The translations under genes were made by a program, and so were the position numbers. A DNA stretch of 52,994 bases from a bacterium (lineage in GTDB: Bacteria > Spirochaetota > UBA4802 > UBA5550), in the NCBI GenBank assembly GCA_024224995.1, contig JAAENB010000039.1:1-52994 (forward strand). The letters run 5' to 3'. The notes beneath the pieces were generated by a model. The model ran no database searches. It saw only the letters and a list, made by a program, of their open reading frames with translations, and was not told where the DNA came from. Each line of letters begins with the position of its first letter. Within the stretch, counting starts at the first letter, position 1. Shown here piece by piece: positions 12,518-21,065 of the stretch.

Positions 12518-13090
12518 ATGGCAAATGAAGACGCAAGAAAAGAGATGAAAAAGAAAAAACGAATAAGACGGGCTATATTCCGTTTTATGATATACGGATC
12601 TCTGCTAATTGCCGGAGAAGTGGCCTTTTATACTGTTACCAAGATTGGACGGGCAATGCCCGAATTTATCAGCTGGCTCTTTCAGTTCCAATGGCTGGTC
12701 GATCCAAGATTAGGCCTGGACCATATCTGGAATGTTGCTGATGTTCCTATCAAAGTGTTATACGGACAGGCCAGCCTCTGGATGTTCTTTGTTTACGGCT
12801 CAATTGGGCTTTTTGGCGTTGAAGCAGCCTATGATAAGATCAAAAACTGGCACTGGATTATCAGAGGAAGCATCTATATGGTAATAATCCTTTTCATGGA
12901 ATGCACCTGGGGCTGGATCTTATTGGGGGTAACAGGTTACAGTATCTGGTATTACGAAGGAGTACTCTCCATTTTTAAATATACCAGTCTTGCCATAGCG
13001 CCAATGTGGTTCATAGTGGGGCTTCTGTCTGAAAATCTTGTTAGGTTGATAGACAAACTAACAGAAGTTAAGCTTAAACTACTTGAATAG
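12518..13090 (+). CDS. TMEM229/CmpB-like polytopic membrane protein
   Basis: ATG with AAGGAG 9 bases upstream. A basic N-terminus (REMKKKKRIRR-like) is followed by four or more membrane segments. The blocks LWMFFVYGSIGLFGVEAAYD, IIRGSIYMVIILFMECTWGW and APMWFIVGLLSENLVR align by eye, in order, with the vertebrate TMEM229 family and the bacterial family Pfam calls ABC_trans_CmpB (PF06541). Both have a YG...E...Y segment, a helix with Glu, then an aromatic W-Y step. The function of the family is not established, so none is assigned. The gene lies between the hybrid kinase and the cyclase/ATPase, with its own 216-bp upstream region and a 78-bp gap downstream. Confidence 0.7.
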   Translation: MANEDARKEMKKKKRIRRAIFRFMIYGSLLIAGEVAFYTVTKIGRAMPEFISWLFQFQWLVDPRLGLDHIWNVADVPIKVLYGQASLWMFFVYGSIGLFGVEAAYDKIKNWHWIIRGSIYMVIILFMECTWGWILLGVTGYSIWYYEGVLSIFKYTSLAIAPMWFIVGLLSENLVRLIDKLTEVKLKLLE

Positions 13091-13168
13091 AGTAATAAAG
13101 TCATCAAGCGGGGATACGTTACCGGTATCCCCACGCGCATAAATATTAAATACAAGGGGAGAGCGTTT

Positions 13169-16100
13169 ATGGGTTCAAACATAACTCAAAAAGGATGTAC
13201 TCGATGTGTTCAAAAAAGCAATGAGGAACTGCTGAAAAAAACGCTTTTTCTCGTTCCCTATATCCCGTACCAGGTAATACGCCAGGCAGGAGAGGGAGAA
13301 TGCTGTTTTTTTGAAAAAACTGTTGTTCCCTTTAGAGGGAGTATTCTTTTTGCCGACATTATTGGTTTTACTCCCCTTGTTGCATCGCTTCGCCGCATGG
13401 GATCCGAAGGCACGGAAAAGCTGCAGGAAGTGTTAACCGATTATTATACCGATCTTATAGAAACAATACGAAATTTTGGCGGTTCCGTATACCAGTTTGC
13501 CGGGGATTCTATCCTGTCATCCTTTCCTCCTGACGACAATGAAGATGACATAACGAACATCCGGAGAGCCATAACCTGCACTCAAACTATCATTAAAAAT
13601 CTTTCTCGATTTACGAATATTGAAATATTGGATAAAAGCTATAGTATTGACGCTTCCCTGGGACTGGGATTTGGAGACTATAACCAGGTACTTTTAGGGG
13701 ACAAGGATCTCTGGTGCACATTTTCTATAGTAGGAAACCCCATCCAGGACGCCATAAAAGCCGAACGTGCCGCAGGTAAAGGCGAGGTTGCGGTAAACAG
13801 CGCGTTATGGGATCTCATGTCTTCAACCCTTACAGGAGAACAAAGAGAAGACTGCTACATCATTTCTTCCCAGAAAGAACCGCTCTCCGGGTACAGGAAT
13901 AAGTTCAATATTCTTGATATGATTAAAAATGACCGCTTTTACAAACGATGCACGTCATTAATAAAGCCGGTGCTGGTAGAAAAAATAACAAGCAGTTACC
14001 AGGCATTTCAGGGGGAACACCGGGAACTGAGCTGCCTCTTCATTCGCTTTGACGGTCTGCACTACGATAATGACATTGAAGCAGCAACAGCCTCGCTGAA
14101 TGACTTTTACGCCTTTGTTCAGGGAGAAGCCGATCGTTATGGCGGGATACTTCTCCACACGGATCTTTCGGACAAAGGAAATGTCTTTGTAATAATCTTT
14201 GGAGCTCCCAAAGCACAGGAAAACAAAGAGATCCTTTCGGTTCAGCTGGCAATGAATATTATAAAAAGAAAAGAAGATTATCCTTTTATCAATACCATCC
14301 AGGCCGGAATCAGCACGGGAAAAGCGTATTGCGGCAACTTCGGAGCCTCCATACGCAAAGATTATTCCGTATTAGGCGCTGTAGTAAATATGGCTGCCCG
14401 GTTAATGACCTATTCCGGGGAGACCGGCTTATATATTGATCTGGCCACAGAAGAGAAAGCTGCCGGCAACTTTCTCATGGACAGGATAGAAAATATTTCA
14501 TTCAAAGGGATGTCCGAGGTCACAGTAATTTTTAAGGTAACATCCGGAACAAAACAGCAGAAAGACAAAACCTATATCCGTTCCGACAGTTTTATAGGGC
14601 GCACGAAAGAGTTAAACCATTTAAAAGAACTGCTCAATGATGTGAATAACGGGCAATCCCGGATGTGTGCCATTACCGGGGATGCGGGTATAGGCAAGTC
14701 CCGCCTCCTGGACGAGTTAATCAAAGAAGCGGAAGTACATAAAATAGAACCCTTGCGGGGAGCATGTTTTTCTTATGAACAGTCTACTCCCCTCTATCCC
14801 TGGCGAGAACTGCTCCTTTCATTTTTCAAAATACCCGATCCCGACAATATAAACGAATCAATTGAAATATTACAACAATCGTTTGAATCCGCTTTTGGTG
14901 AAGAAAATAATGAATGGATTCCCGTACTGGCAAAAACAATCGGGATACAGGCAGAGGAAGGCGAGGTCACGCAGCAGCTCGACGGGCGCCAGAAACAACA
15001 CCGGGTATTTGAATTAATTTACGCGCTTCTCCTGAAAGCATCGGAAGCCGGAACTCTAATTATTTTATTCGAAGACGCGCATTCAATAGATGAGACATCT
15101 TTACTATTACTTGAGTATATCGCGGACCGGATCCTGGATGCCAGGATTATGCTGCTCATCTCATCCAGAACAGAAGAAGTACTGCAAAAATTTGAAGGGC
15201 TTAAAATATATCATCCGATTCGGCTCTCTCAATTAACTGAAGACGACACTCGCAGTTTAATACGGGCAAAACTGGATTTTGAAAGACCTCATACATTACT
15301 TGAGGAACAAATAATATCCTCGTCTGGGAACAATCCCTTTTTTGTTGAGACTATTATTCAAAGTCTCATTGACCGCGCGCAAATAGCAAAAGATGAAGAC
15401 GGAAAAATGAGATTTAAGGGGAATATTGACAATATTACTATTCCCAATTCTATCCAGGATATGGTCTTATCCCGGATAGATACGCTTAAACAAGATGACC
15501 AGGTTGTCGTGAAAACCGCTTCTGTTATTGGACATATGTTCGACTCGGAGATCCTGGGCTCCATGCTGCCCGAAGATTTTTCCCAAAATCTCGTTAACAG
15601 TTCCATCTCCACCCTGCAGGGAATGAATATTACTTCCGTTGAACAAGACAATCCCGATAATTACTATTTCAAACAGAGCGCGATTCGGGATGTAGTGTAT
15701 GAGACCCTCCTGGAAAAAACCAGGGAAGAACTCCATTTAATATTGGCCCTGTACCTGGAGAAAAAAAATATCGACAATCCAAACAGCGTCGCAGAAAGAC
15801 TGGCCTATCACTTTATTCACGGGAAAGAATTTGAAAAAGGATTCAATTTTTCTCTCATCTCGGCGGAAAAAGCACGGGACCAGTTTGCCAATAACGACGC
15901 CATCAAACATTATAAAGCCGCACTGTACGTTATCCCGGAAACAGTTACGGGCTGGAAACAGCAGGATCTAATATACCAGATTAAAACGGACCTGGCGGGA
16001 GTTCTCCGCCTGGCCGGTAATTATGATGAAGCAGAGAAACTCTACCTGGAATGCTTTTCCTACTGGAAGACTCCTGAGAAAAAGATTGATCTCTATATGG

Positions 16101-17434
16101 GGCTTGGGAATGTGTACCAGGAGATTGGCGATCCCAAACGGGCGATACAGGAACTGGAAAAAGGGCTTAAGGTCTTAAAACGAAGAACTCCCGGGGGACT
16201 TGTCTCTACCATCTTCGCTCTCCTGGGTCAGATGTGGGTCCAGCTGATGCACAAAATGTTCCCGTTCTTCATCCGTTCAGTAACATCCGAAAAAAAGCGG
16301 GAGCAATTCCAAAAGCAGCTGGTTACTTTTCGAATATTAAATAAGATATACATTTTTGACATTGTGGAAAAGGTAGCCTGGTCCTGCTTTGCTATTTACA
16401 ACACAGCTCAACGGCTCAAGACCGACTATGACATGAGCCTTGCCTGTGGAGATTATGCAATAGCCCTCATGGGTATGGGATTTCTGGATAAATCGTTCAG
16501 GCATTTTAAAAGAAGCGTGGAACTGGGACAACAATCGTCGCATCAGCAGGCGGAGGCTATCGCGCTGCTTCGCCTGGGATTTTACTATATGTTTTCCAAC
16601 CAGCTTTCCGAAGCAGTAAGCACGTTACAGGAGTCAATCGCCATTTTCAGGAAAATCGGGGAGATGTGGGAACTCTTAACAGCGCTTGGCTCACTTGGCC
16701 AGGCTTATTTTCTCATGAGCAATTTTGAAGAATCGGAAAAAGCATATTCCGAAGTAGGGGATTTAGCCGCAGAACTGAATTCGGCCATGCATCTTGGCTG
16801 GATGTATTGCAAAGTCCCGTTTTGCCGTTACCTTACCGGTAAAATCGACGGGGAAACAGCAAAAGAATCCCTCTCAGTTGCTATCAACATAAGCAAAAAA
16901 GCCCAGGATCTCATGAATCTCTGCATCGTTTACGGACACCTTGCCAACATTGCCGTACGGGAAGGAAACCATGAAGAGGCTGCGGAATATTCAATAGAGA
17001 TAATGAAAGCGAATAACAACTATAAAGTGATCGTTCCGCATGTAAAGATCTCATTCGTGGACGCTTCGGATGCGGCTCTCTTCGCGCTTGAAAATAAAGC
17101 GACCTCAGTACCGGAAAAACGGCTTATTAATATCGCACGGGTTGGTGGAGAAAAAGCGCTCTCCATGGGAAAAAAATTCCCCTACCTGAAAGGTCCTGCC
17201 CACCGGGCTATTGCCGGGTATAAATTTTTCGCAAAGAAACAGAAAAAAGCCGAAACGGAATTGGAAAAATCGATTCATATTCTGGAAAATACGCAAAACA
17301 GGTGGGAAACCGGTATTGCCTACAACGATGCCGCGACATTGATCCCTTCTAAAAAAGATGAATACAGGGCAAAAGCAAAAAAAATATTCGGAGAGTATAA
17401 TTTATCGGCCGAGCTGGATCGATTAAAGGAATAA
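13169..17434 (+). CDS. soluble adenylyl cyclase-like protein: two class III cyclase domains, AAA ATPase, TPRs
   Basis: Start ATG with AAGGGGAGAG upstream. Cyclase homology domain 1 (about 48-240) holds both metal-site Asp motifs (LFADIIGFT and FAGDSI) but has lost the usual Asn/Arg pair. Domain 2 (about 285-460) lacks the Asp motifs but keeps DKGNVFVIIFGAP and SVLGAVVNMAARLM, the transition-state Asn and Arg. The two would thus form one active site as an internal pseudo-heterodimer, the arrangement known for mammalian ADCY10. An AAA/NACHT-like ATPase follows, with Walker A GDAGIGKSRLL (about 505) and Walker B LIILFEDAHS (about 631). About 600 residues of TPR-like helices complete it. There is no membrane segment. 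It probably makes cAMP in the cytoplasm under control of the ATPase/TPR part. An N-terminal CTRC pair is of unknown role. Confidence 0.88.
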   Translation: MGSNITQKGCTRCVQKSNEELLKKTLFLVPYIPYQVIRQAGEGECCFFEKTVVPFRGSILFADIIGFTPLVASLRRMGSEGTEKLQEVLTDYYTDLIETIRNFGGSVYQFAGDSILSSFPPDDNEDDITNIRRAITCTQTIIKNLSRFTNIEILDKSYSIDASLGLGFGDYNQVLLGDKDLWCTFSIVGNPIQDAIKAERAAGKGEVAVNSALWDLMSSTLTGEQREDCYIISSQKEPLSGYRNKFNILDMIKNDRFYKRCTSLIKPVLVEKITSSYQAFQGEHRELSCLFIRFDGLHYDNDIEAATASLNDFYAFVQGEADRYGGILLHTDLSDKGNVFVIIFGAPKAQENKEILSVQLAMNIIKRKEDYPFINTIQAGISTGKAYCGNFGASIRKDYSVLGAVVNMAARLMTYSGETGLYIDLATEEKAAGNFLMDRIENISFKGMSEVTVIFKVTSGTKQQKDKTYIRSDSFIGRTKELNHLKELLNDVNNGQSRMCAITGDAGIGKSRLLDELIKEAEVHKIEPLRGACFSYEQSTPLYPWRELLLSFFKIPDPDNINESIEILQQSFESAFGEENNEWIPVLAKTIGIQAEEGEVTQQLDGRQKQHRVFELIYALLLKASEAGTLIILFEDAHSIDETSLLLLEYIADRILDARIMLLISSRTEEVLQKFEGLKIYHPIRLSQLTEDDTRSLIRAKLDFERPHTLLEEQIISSSGNNPFFVETIIQSLIDRAQIAKDEDGKMRFKGNIDNITIPNSIQDMVLSRIDTLKQDDQVVVKTASVIGHMFDSEILGSMLPEDFSQNLVNSSISTLQGMNITSVEQDNPDNYYFKQSAIRDVVYETLLEKTREELHLILALYLEKKNIDNPNSVAERLAYHFIHGKEFEKGFNFSLISAEKARDQFANNDAIKHYKAALYVIPETVTGWKQQDLIYQIKTDLAGVLRLAGNYDEAEKLYLECFSYWKTPEKKIDLYMGLGNVYQEIGDPKRAIQELEKGLKVLKRRTPGGLVSTIFALLGQMWVQLMHKMFPFFIRSVTSEKKREQFQKQLVTFRILNKIYIFDIVEKVAWSCFAIYNTAQRLKTDYDMSLACGDYAIALMGMGFLDKSFRHFKRSVELGQQSSHQQAEAIALLRLGFYYMFSNQLSEAVSTLQESIAIFRKIGEMWELLTALGSLGQAYFLMSNFEESEKAYSEVGDLAAELNSAMHLGWMYCKVPFCRYLTGKIDGETAKESLSVAINISKKAQDLMNLCIVYGHLANIAVREGNHEEAAEYSIEIMKANNNYKVIVPHVKISFVDASDAALFALENKATSVPEKRLINIARVGGEKALSMGKKFPYLKGPAHRAIAGYKFFAKKQKKAETELEKSIHILENTQNRWETGIAYNDAATLIPSKKDEYRAKAKKIFGEYNLSAELDRLKE

Positions 17435-17444
17435 AGTCAAACGG

Positions 17445-17939
17445 TTGAATTCAAAACATTTAATAGAAATACAACCCTTGCGCGAAACCCCCGATTACGC
17501 TCCCATCCTGGCTCACTGGTCTTTTTGTGAATGGTATCTGAACCGGAAAATCCCTTTTCATATCCTGGTAAAAAATTACCAGGTCCGCGCGCGAAACGAC
17601 ACTGTTCCATTATCATTTATCGCGATGGAGAATACTGTTCCCGTTGGAATGGCCTCCCTTAAAAACGATGATCTATGGACGCGAAAAGATCTCAACCCCT
17701 GGCTCGCGTCGTTATATGTTCTTCCCGCTTTCAGAAATAAAGGGATAGGCAATATGCTGATAGCTGCAGTTACGGGCAAAGCAAAAGACCTGGGCTTTGA
17801 TCGTATATACCTTTTCCTGGGGCAATCGGAACAGGGAAAACTGGAACACTATTATTTCCAGAGGAAGTGGAAATTTCTTGAAGATTCTATGGACAATGAC
17901 GGAGAGAAAACTAAAATATTTTTTTATGAGACTCTTTAA
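17445..17939 (+). CDS. GNAT-family N-acetyltransferase
   Basis: This 164-residue protein carries GNAT motif A (ASLYVLPAFRNKGIGNMLIA), with the acetyl-CoA pyrophosphate loop R-N-K-G-I-G, then the helix and strand GFDRIYLFLG. The start is a TTG at 17445, 10 bases after the cyclase stop. No later ATG leaves room for the N-terminal helices, and AGGA lies within the end of the preceding gene. It is likely cotranscribed with the cyclase. The acceptor is unknown. It is convergent with the HD-GYP regulator. Confidence 0.82.
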   Translation: MNSKHLIEIQPLRETPDYAPILAHWSFCEWYLNRKIPFHILVKNYQVRARNDTVPLSFIAMENTVPVGMASLKNDDLWTRKDLNPWLASLYVLPAFRNKGIGNMLIAAVTGKAKDLGFDRIYLFLGQSEQGKLEHYYFQRKWKFLEDSMDNDGEKTKIFFYETL

Positions 17940-17957
17940 TTAATTTTAATCAATTCT

Positions 17958-19331
17958 TTACTCTTCCATAGTATAGCCGCCCTCAGTAAAGAGCTTGATA
18001 CATGCCTCTGCCACTTCAGTATCATACATGATCCCTTTGTTCTTAGATATTTCCGCAAGAGCTACTTCAATACCAAGAGCCGGCCGATATGGGCGGTGAG
18101 AGGCCATTGCTTCCACTACGTCGGCAATGGCAATAATTTTTGCCTCAATTCTAATTTCATCACCCTTGAGCTGTTGCGGATATCCGGTCCCGTTTATTCG
18201 CTCATGGTGCTGGTAAATAATATCCGCCACGGGCCAGGGAAACTCGATCTTTTTTAAAATATCATATCCTACCTGAGGATGGGTTTTTATTAAATTAAAT
18301 TCTATCTCCGAAATCCGTCCCGGCTTACTTAATATCTCTGCGGGAATAGATATTTTCCCCAGGTCATGAATTACCCCCGACATCCGTATTCCTTCTATGC
18401 TGTCCTGGGACAAGTTCATAAACTCAGCAATACTTCTGGCTATGTCGGCCACTTTCCTCTGGTGGCCCGCGGTATAGGGATCCCGTGTTTCAACGGTTTG
18501 AGCCATAGCGTGTATGATGCCGCCCATTGCCTTTCGCAGCAGGTTGAGCGTATCCTGCAGCTGATCTTCGGACTTAATACGGTCGGTTATATCCCGGAAA
18601 ACAATTACCGTGCCAATAAAATCTCCTTTGTTATTTTTTTGGGGAGTAGCGTTAAAATCAACGGGGATTCTCTTTCCGTTATGCGAAACCATATAGTTCC
18701 GGTATTTTTCATACAATGCCGAAGAACTTTGATGGACCTTCATTTTTTCTATTACCGAATTTTCAATTGTGGCAACGTTTTTTAATTCTTTATAGATCAC
18801 ATCCTGTTTGGCTGCTCCCAATAAATATTCAGCAGTTGGATTAATATAGGTAATAATATTCGAGGAATTTATTACAATAACTCCATCTCCAATACTGTTG
18901 AGAATAGTAGAAAATCGAAGCTCATTTTCTTTTAATGTTCGCTCCATATGAAAACGAACAAGAGCCATACTTATGGCGGCCTTAAGATCATATTTATTTA
19001 CGGGTTTAACAATATAGCCAAAGGGGTTTGTTTTTTGTGCCCGTTCCAGGGTTTCATCATCGCAAGAAACGGTAAGAAAAATTACCGGGATATAGAGCAT
19101 CTTATAAATATACTCTCCCGTTTCAATCCCATCCATTTTACCGGCCAGAACTATATCCATGAGTACCATATCGGGTCTTATTTCCTCGGCCCGTTTAATT
19201 GCCTCTTCTCCGGTACTGATTATTACCGGCAGTTCATACCCCATCTCAACCAGGTATTCCTGAATCAGGGCTGCTGTTGTTTGATCATCTTCAACAATCA
19301 ATATTTCTTTTTTTATATCATGTTCTCCCAC
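17958..19331 (-). CDS. REC-PAS-HD-GYP response regulator (c-di-GMP phosphodiesterase)
   Basis: The GTG start has GAGG 7 bases upstream. The REC domain (1-125) carries the acidic pocket VEDD, phospho-acceptor Asp in MVLMDIVL and Lys in YIVKPV. A PAS domain occupies about 140-255. The HD-GYP domain (about 270-455) has GVIHDLGKISIPAEIL, HHERINGTGYP and the downstream AIADVVEAMASHRPYRP block, all expected of an active c-di-GMP hydrolase. Phosphorylation of REC, and a PAS ligand, would set its activity. No cognate kinase is adjacent, but orphan hybrid kinases lie in the window. It has its own promoter at 19392-19419. Confidence 0.93.
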   Translation of the reverse strand: MGEHDIKKEILIVEDDQTTAALIQEYLVEMGYELPVIISTGEEAIKRAEEIRPDMVLMDIVLAGKMDGIETGEYIYKMLYIPVIFLTVSCDDETLERAQKTNPFGYIVKPVNKYDLKAAISMALVRFHMERTLKENELRFSTILNSIGDGVIVINSSNIITYINPTAEYLLGAAKQDVIYKELKNVATIENSVIEKMKVHQSSSALYEKYRNYMVSHNGKRIPVDFNATPQKNNKGDFIGTVIVFRDITDRIKSEDQLQDTLNLLRKAMGGIIHAMAQTVETRDPYTAGHQRKVADIARSIAEFMNLSQDSIEGIRMSGVIHDLGKISIPAEILSKPGRISEIEFNLIKTHPQVGYDILKKIEFPWPVADIIYQHHERINGTGYPQQLKGDEIRIEAKIIAIADVVEAMASHRPYRPALGIEVALAEISKNKGIMYDTEVAEACIKLFTEGGYTMEE

Positions 19332-19391
19332 GATTGGGCCTCATTGTATTAACGAATAACGATCAATAACTTATAAAAAATAACACAAATA

Positions 19392-19419
19392 AGTATATAC
19401 CTGAAGAAAAAATTTGCAA
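19392..19419 (-). promoter_or_regulatory. promoter of the HD-GYP regulator
   Basis: On the minus strand TTGCAA and TATACT are separated by 16 bases, about 60 bases before the GTG start codon. Confidence 0.5.
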
Positions 19420-19503
19420 CCATTAATTTATTTTTTTTGCTGTAATAGAAGGTTATGATAATACAGGACATTCAAAGAATTCAAAATCAAGGCAGGCTAA
19501 CAA

Positions 19504-19523
19504 ACCGGGCACGAATGCCCGGT
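19504..19523 (-). terminator. terminator of the BASS transporter gene
   Basis: An 8-bp GC-rich stem (ACCGGGCA/TGCCCGGT) closes a 4-base loop that reads UUCG on the minus strand, an exceptionally stable tetraloop. A short U-rich stretch follows. It lies about 20 bases after the transporter stop codon. Confidence 0.7.
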
Positions 19524-19543
19524 CATCGTTAAACGTTCTTATT

Positions 19544-20953
19544 TTATACTTCGTCAGTTGAATCAATTGGAATTTCCTCAGCAACATCTTCTACGGGCAG
19601 AAATTTCTTGTACACCTGGATTGAAATAATTCCGGCAATATACATAAAAAGTCCAAAAATTCCTGAGGTGACAAACATGGAGCTGTAGAAGTCTCCCATA
19701 TAATCCTGAATAAGCAGCGCTATTACCATACTGAGTGAAACGTTACGGATCCCAATTTCCATTGATACTGCCCGGGTTTGATAATTATTAACACCAATAG
19801 CTTTTGTCAATATGGCCCCAAAAAGCATCCCAATAAACGTCAGGCAAAAAACCATTGAGTAAAAATGAACGCCATATCTTTCCGTATCCACAAAAACATG
19901 AAGATTGCTTATCACACCAGCCACAATAATAAAAAGTACAGCTATAATTCCAAGCGCAGAGAAAATCGGAGTTGCCTTTTCCGCGAATTTTTTCCATTTA
20001 TAATTAATGGACATTCCAATAAGAAGAGGTACCAGCACCAGGACAAAAATAGAACCCACAATCATCTTTACCGGCATATTTACTTCCGGAACATTTACGC
20101 AGTACAAGGTGAGGATAAGGGGAGTAAAGAAAATGGATAATGCTGTTGAGAATGATGTGAGGGATATTGAAAGAGCAAGATCTCCTTTGGCAAAATAAGT
20201 CATTAAATTTGATGTCGCGCCTCCCGGAGTAGAGGTTACCAGGATCATACCAACGTAAATGAACGGATAGTTATCATAAAATCCAAGTAAATGAGCAACC
20301 CCAAGGGATACGAGCGGCATTAATCCAAATTGCAGCACTGTTCCAAATACAACGCCCCGTGGTTGTTTTACGACAAGTTCAAAATCCTTGCGTGTCAGTG
20401 TCATCCCCATTCCAATCATTACAAGGAATAGCATCGACACCATCGCTATTTTGAAAATTCTATCCATTGCAGATTGATATGGTTTTTTAATAAGCATTGC
20501 GAATTCATATTTTACATTTTCGACAGTGCCTGTTATTTTTTTTATAGTAAAGATTGCCTTGTTTTGAAGCAGACTGTCTATTCCAATGTACGGTGAGCCG
20601 GAGTCTTCTTTCAATGAATCCATGTCTTTCGGAATTGAAAGCACATAGACCTCTCCGGTAACATTTCTTATTAGATACAGATTATCTTTGTTAAACGCTC
20701 CTTGACTTTTATTAGTCTTTAATAACCGAAGGTTCCCATCAAATTCACTTTCAACTGCCGTTTCCCAGGCTAATTTTCGTGAGTCTGCGTTGAGTTTTTC
20801 TATTAGAGAAACATCACCTATTCCTTTTGCGACAGCTGATAATTTTTTATAGGTTTCCTCACCTGAAATCCCATTTGAGAAAACCGGATTTGCTGTTATG
20901 GCTAAAAAAAATGAACAAAGAACAAACATTAGTGTAAATTTTAAAATCTTCAC
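19544..20953 (-). CDS. BASS-family sodium symporter with exported N-terminal domain
   Basis: The GTG start has AGAGAGG upstream. Residues 1-26 form a signal peptide, then about 135 residues make an unrecognised extracytoplasmic domain. From about residue 165 to 450 it is a bile acid:Na+ symporter (BASS/SBF) core with about nine or ten helices. Family signatures are STPGGATSNLMTYFAKGDLA, LSISLTSFSTALS and MEIGIRNVSLSM, which hold the sodium sites and crossover helices. BASS proteins import organic anions with sodium. They normally number about 300-330 residues and lack such a front domain, so this may be a built-in substrate receptor; that is inference. It is followed by a UUCG-loop terminator. 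Confidence 0.9.
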   Translation of the reverse strand: MKILKFTLMFVLCSFFLAITANPVFSNGISGEETYKKLSAVAKGIGDVSLIEKLNADSRKLAWETAVESEFDGNLRLLKTNKSQGAFNKDNLYLIRNVTGEVYVLSIPKDMDSLKEDSGSPYIGIDSLLQNKAIFTIKKITGTVENVKYEFAMLIKKPYQSAMDRIFKIAMVSMLFLVMIGMGMTLTRKDFELVVKQPRGVVFGTVLQFGLMPLVSLGVAHLLGFYDNYPFIYVGMILVTSTPGGATSNLMTYFAKGDLALSISLTSFSTALSIFFTPLILTLYCVNVPEVNMPVKMIVGSIFVLVLVPLLIGMSINYKWKKFAEKATPIFSALGIIAVLFIIVAGVISNLHVFVDTERYGVHFYSMVFCLTFIGMLFGAILTKAIGVNNYQTRAVSMEIGIRNVSLSMVIALLIQDYMGDFYSSMFVTSGIFGLFMYIAGIISIQVYKKFLPVEDVAEEIPIDSTDEV

Positions 20954-21048
20954 AAAAAACCTCTCTATATTAATTGAAAATACTGGATTAAGTTGTATTT
21001 TTATTACTTATTCATTTATACAAATCAACAAATTTGTCAAGAGTATTT

Positions 21049-21065
21049 AATGACCGATGGTCATT
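21049..21065. promoter_or_regulatory. short palindrome upstream of the BASS gene
   Basis: AATGACC and GGTCATT half-sites 3 bases apart, just upstream of a TTGACA box (21035-21040, minus strand). The half-sites resemble those of the TetR operator at 39898-39929 (AATGACCG), but the spacing differs. It also overlaps the end of the chimera gene. An activator or repressor site is possible. Confidence 0.3.
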
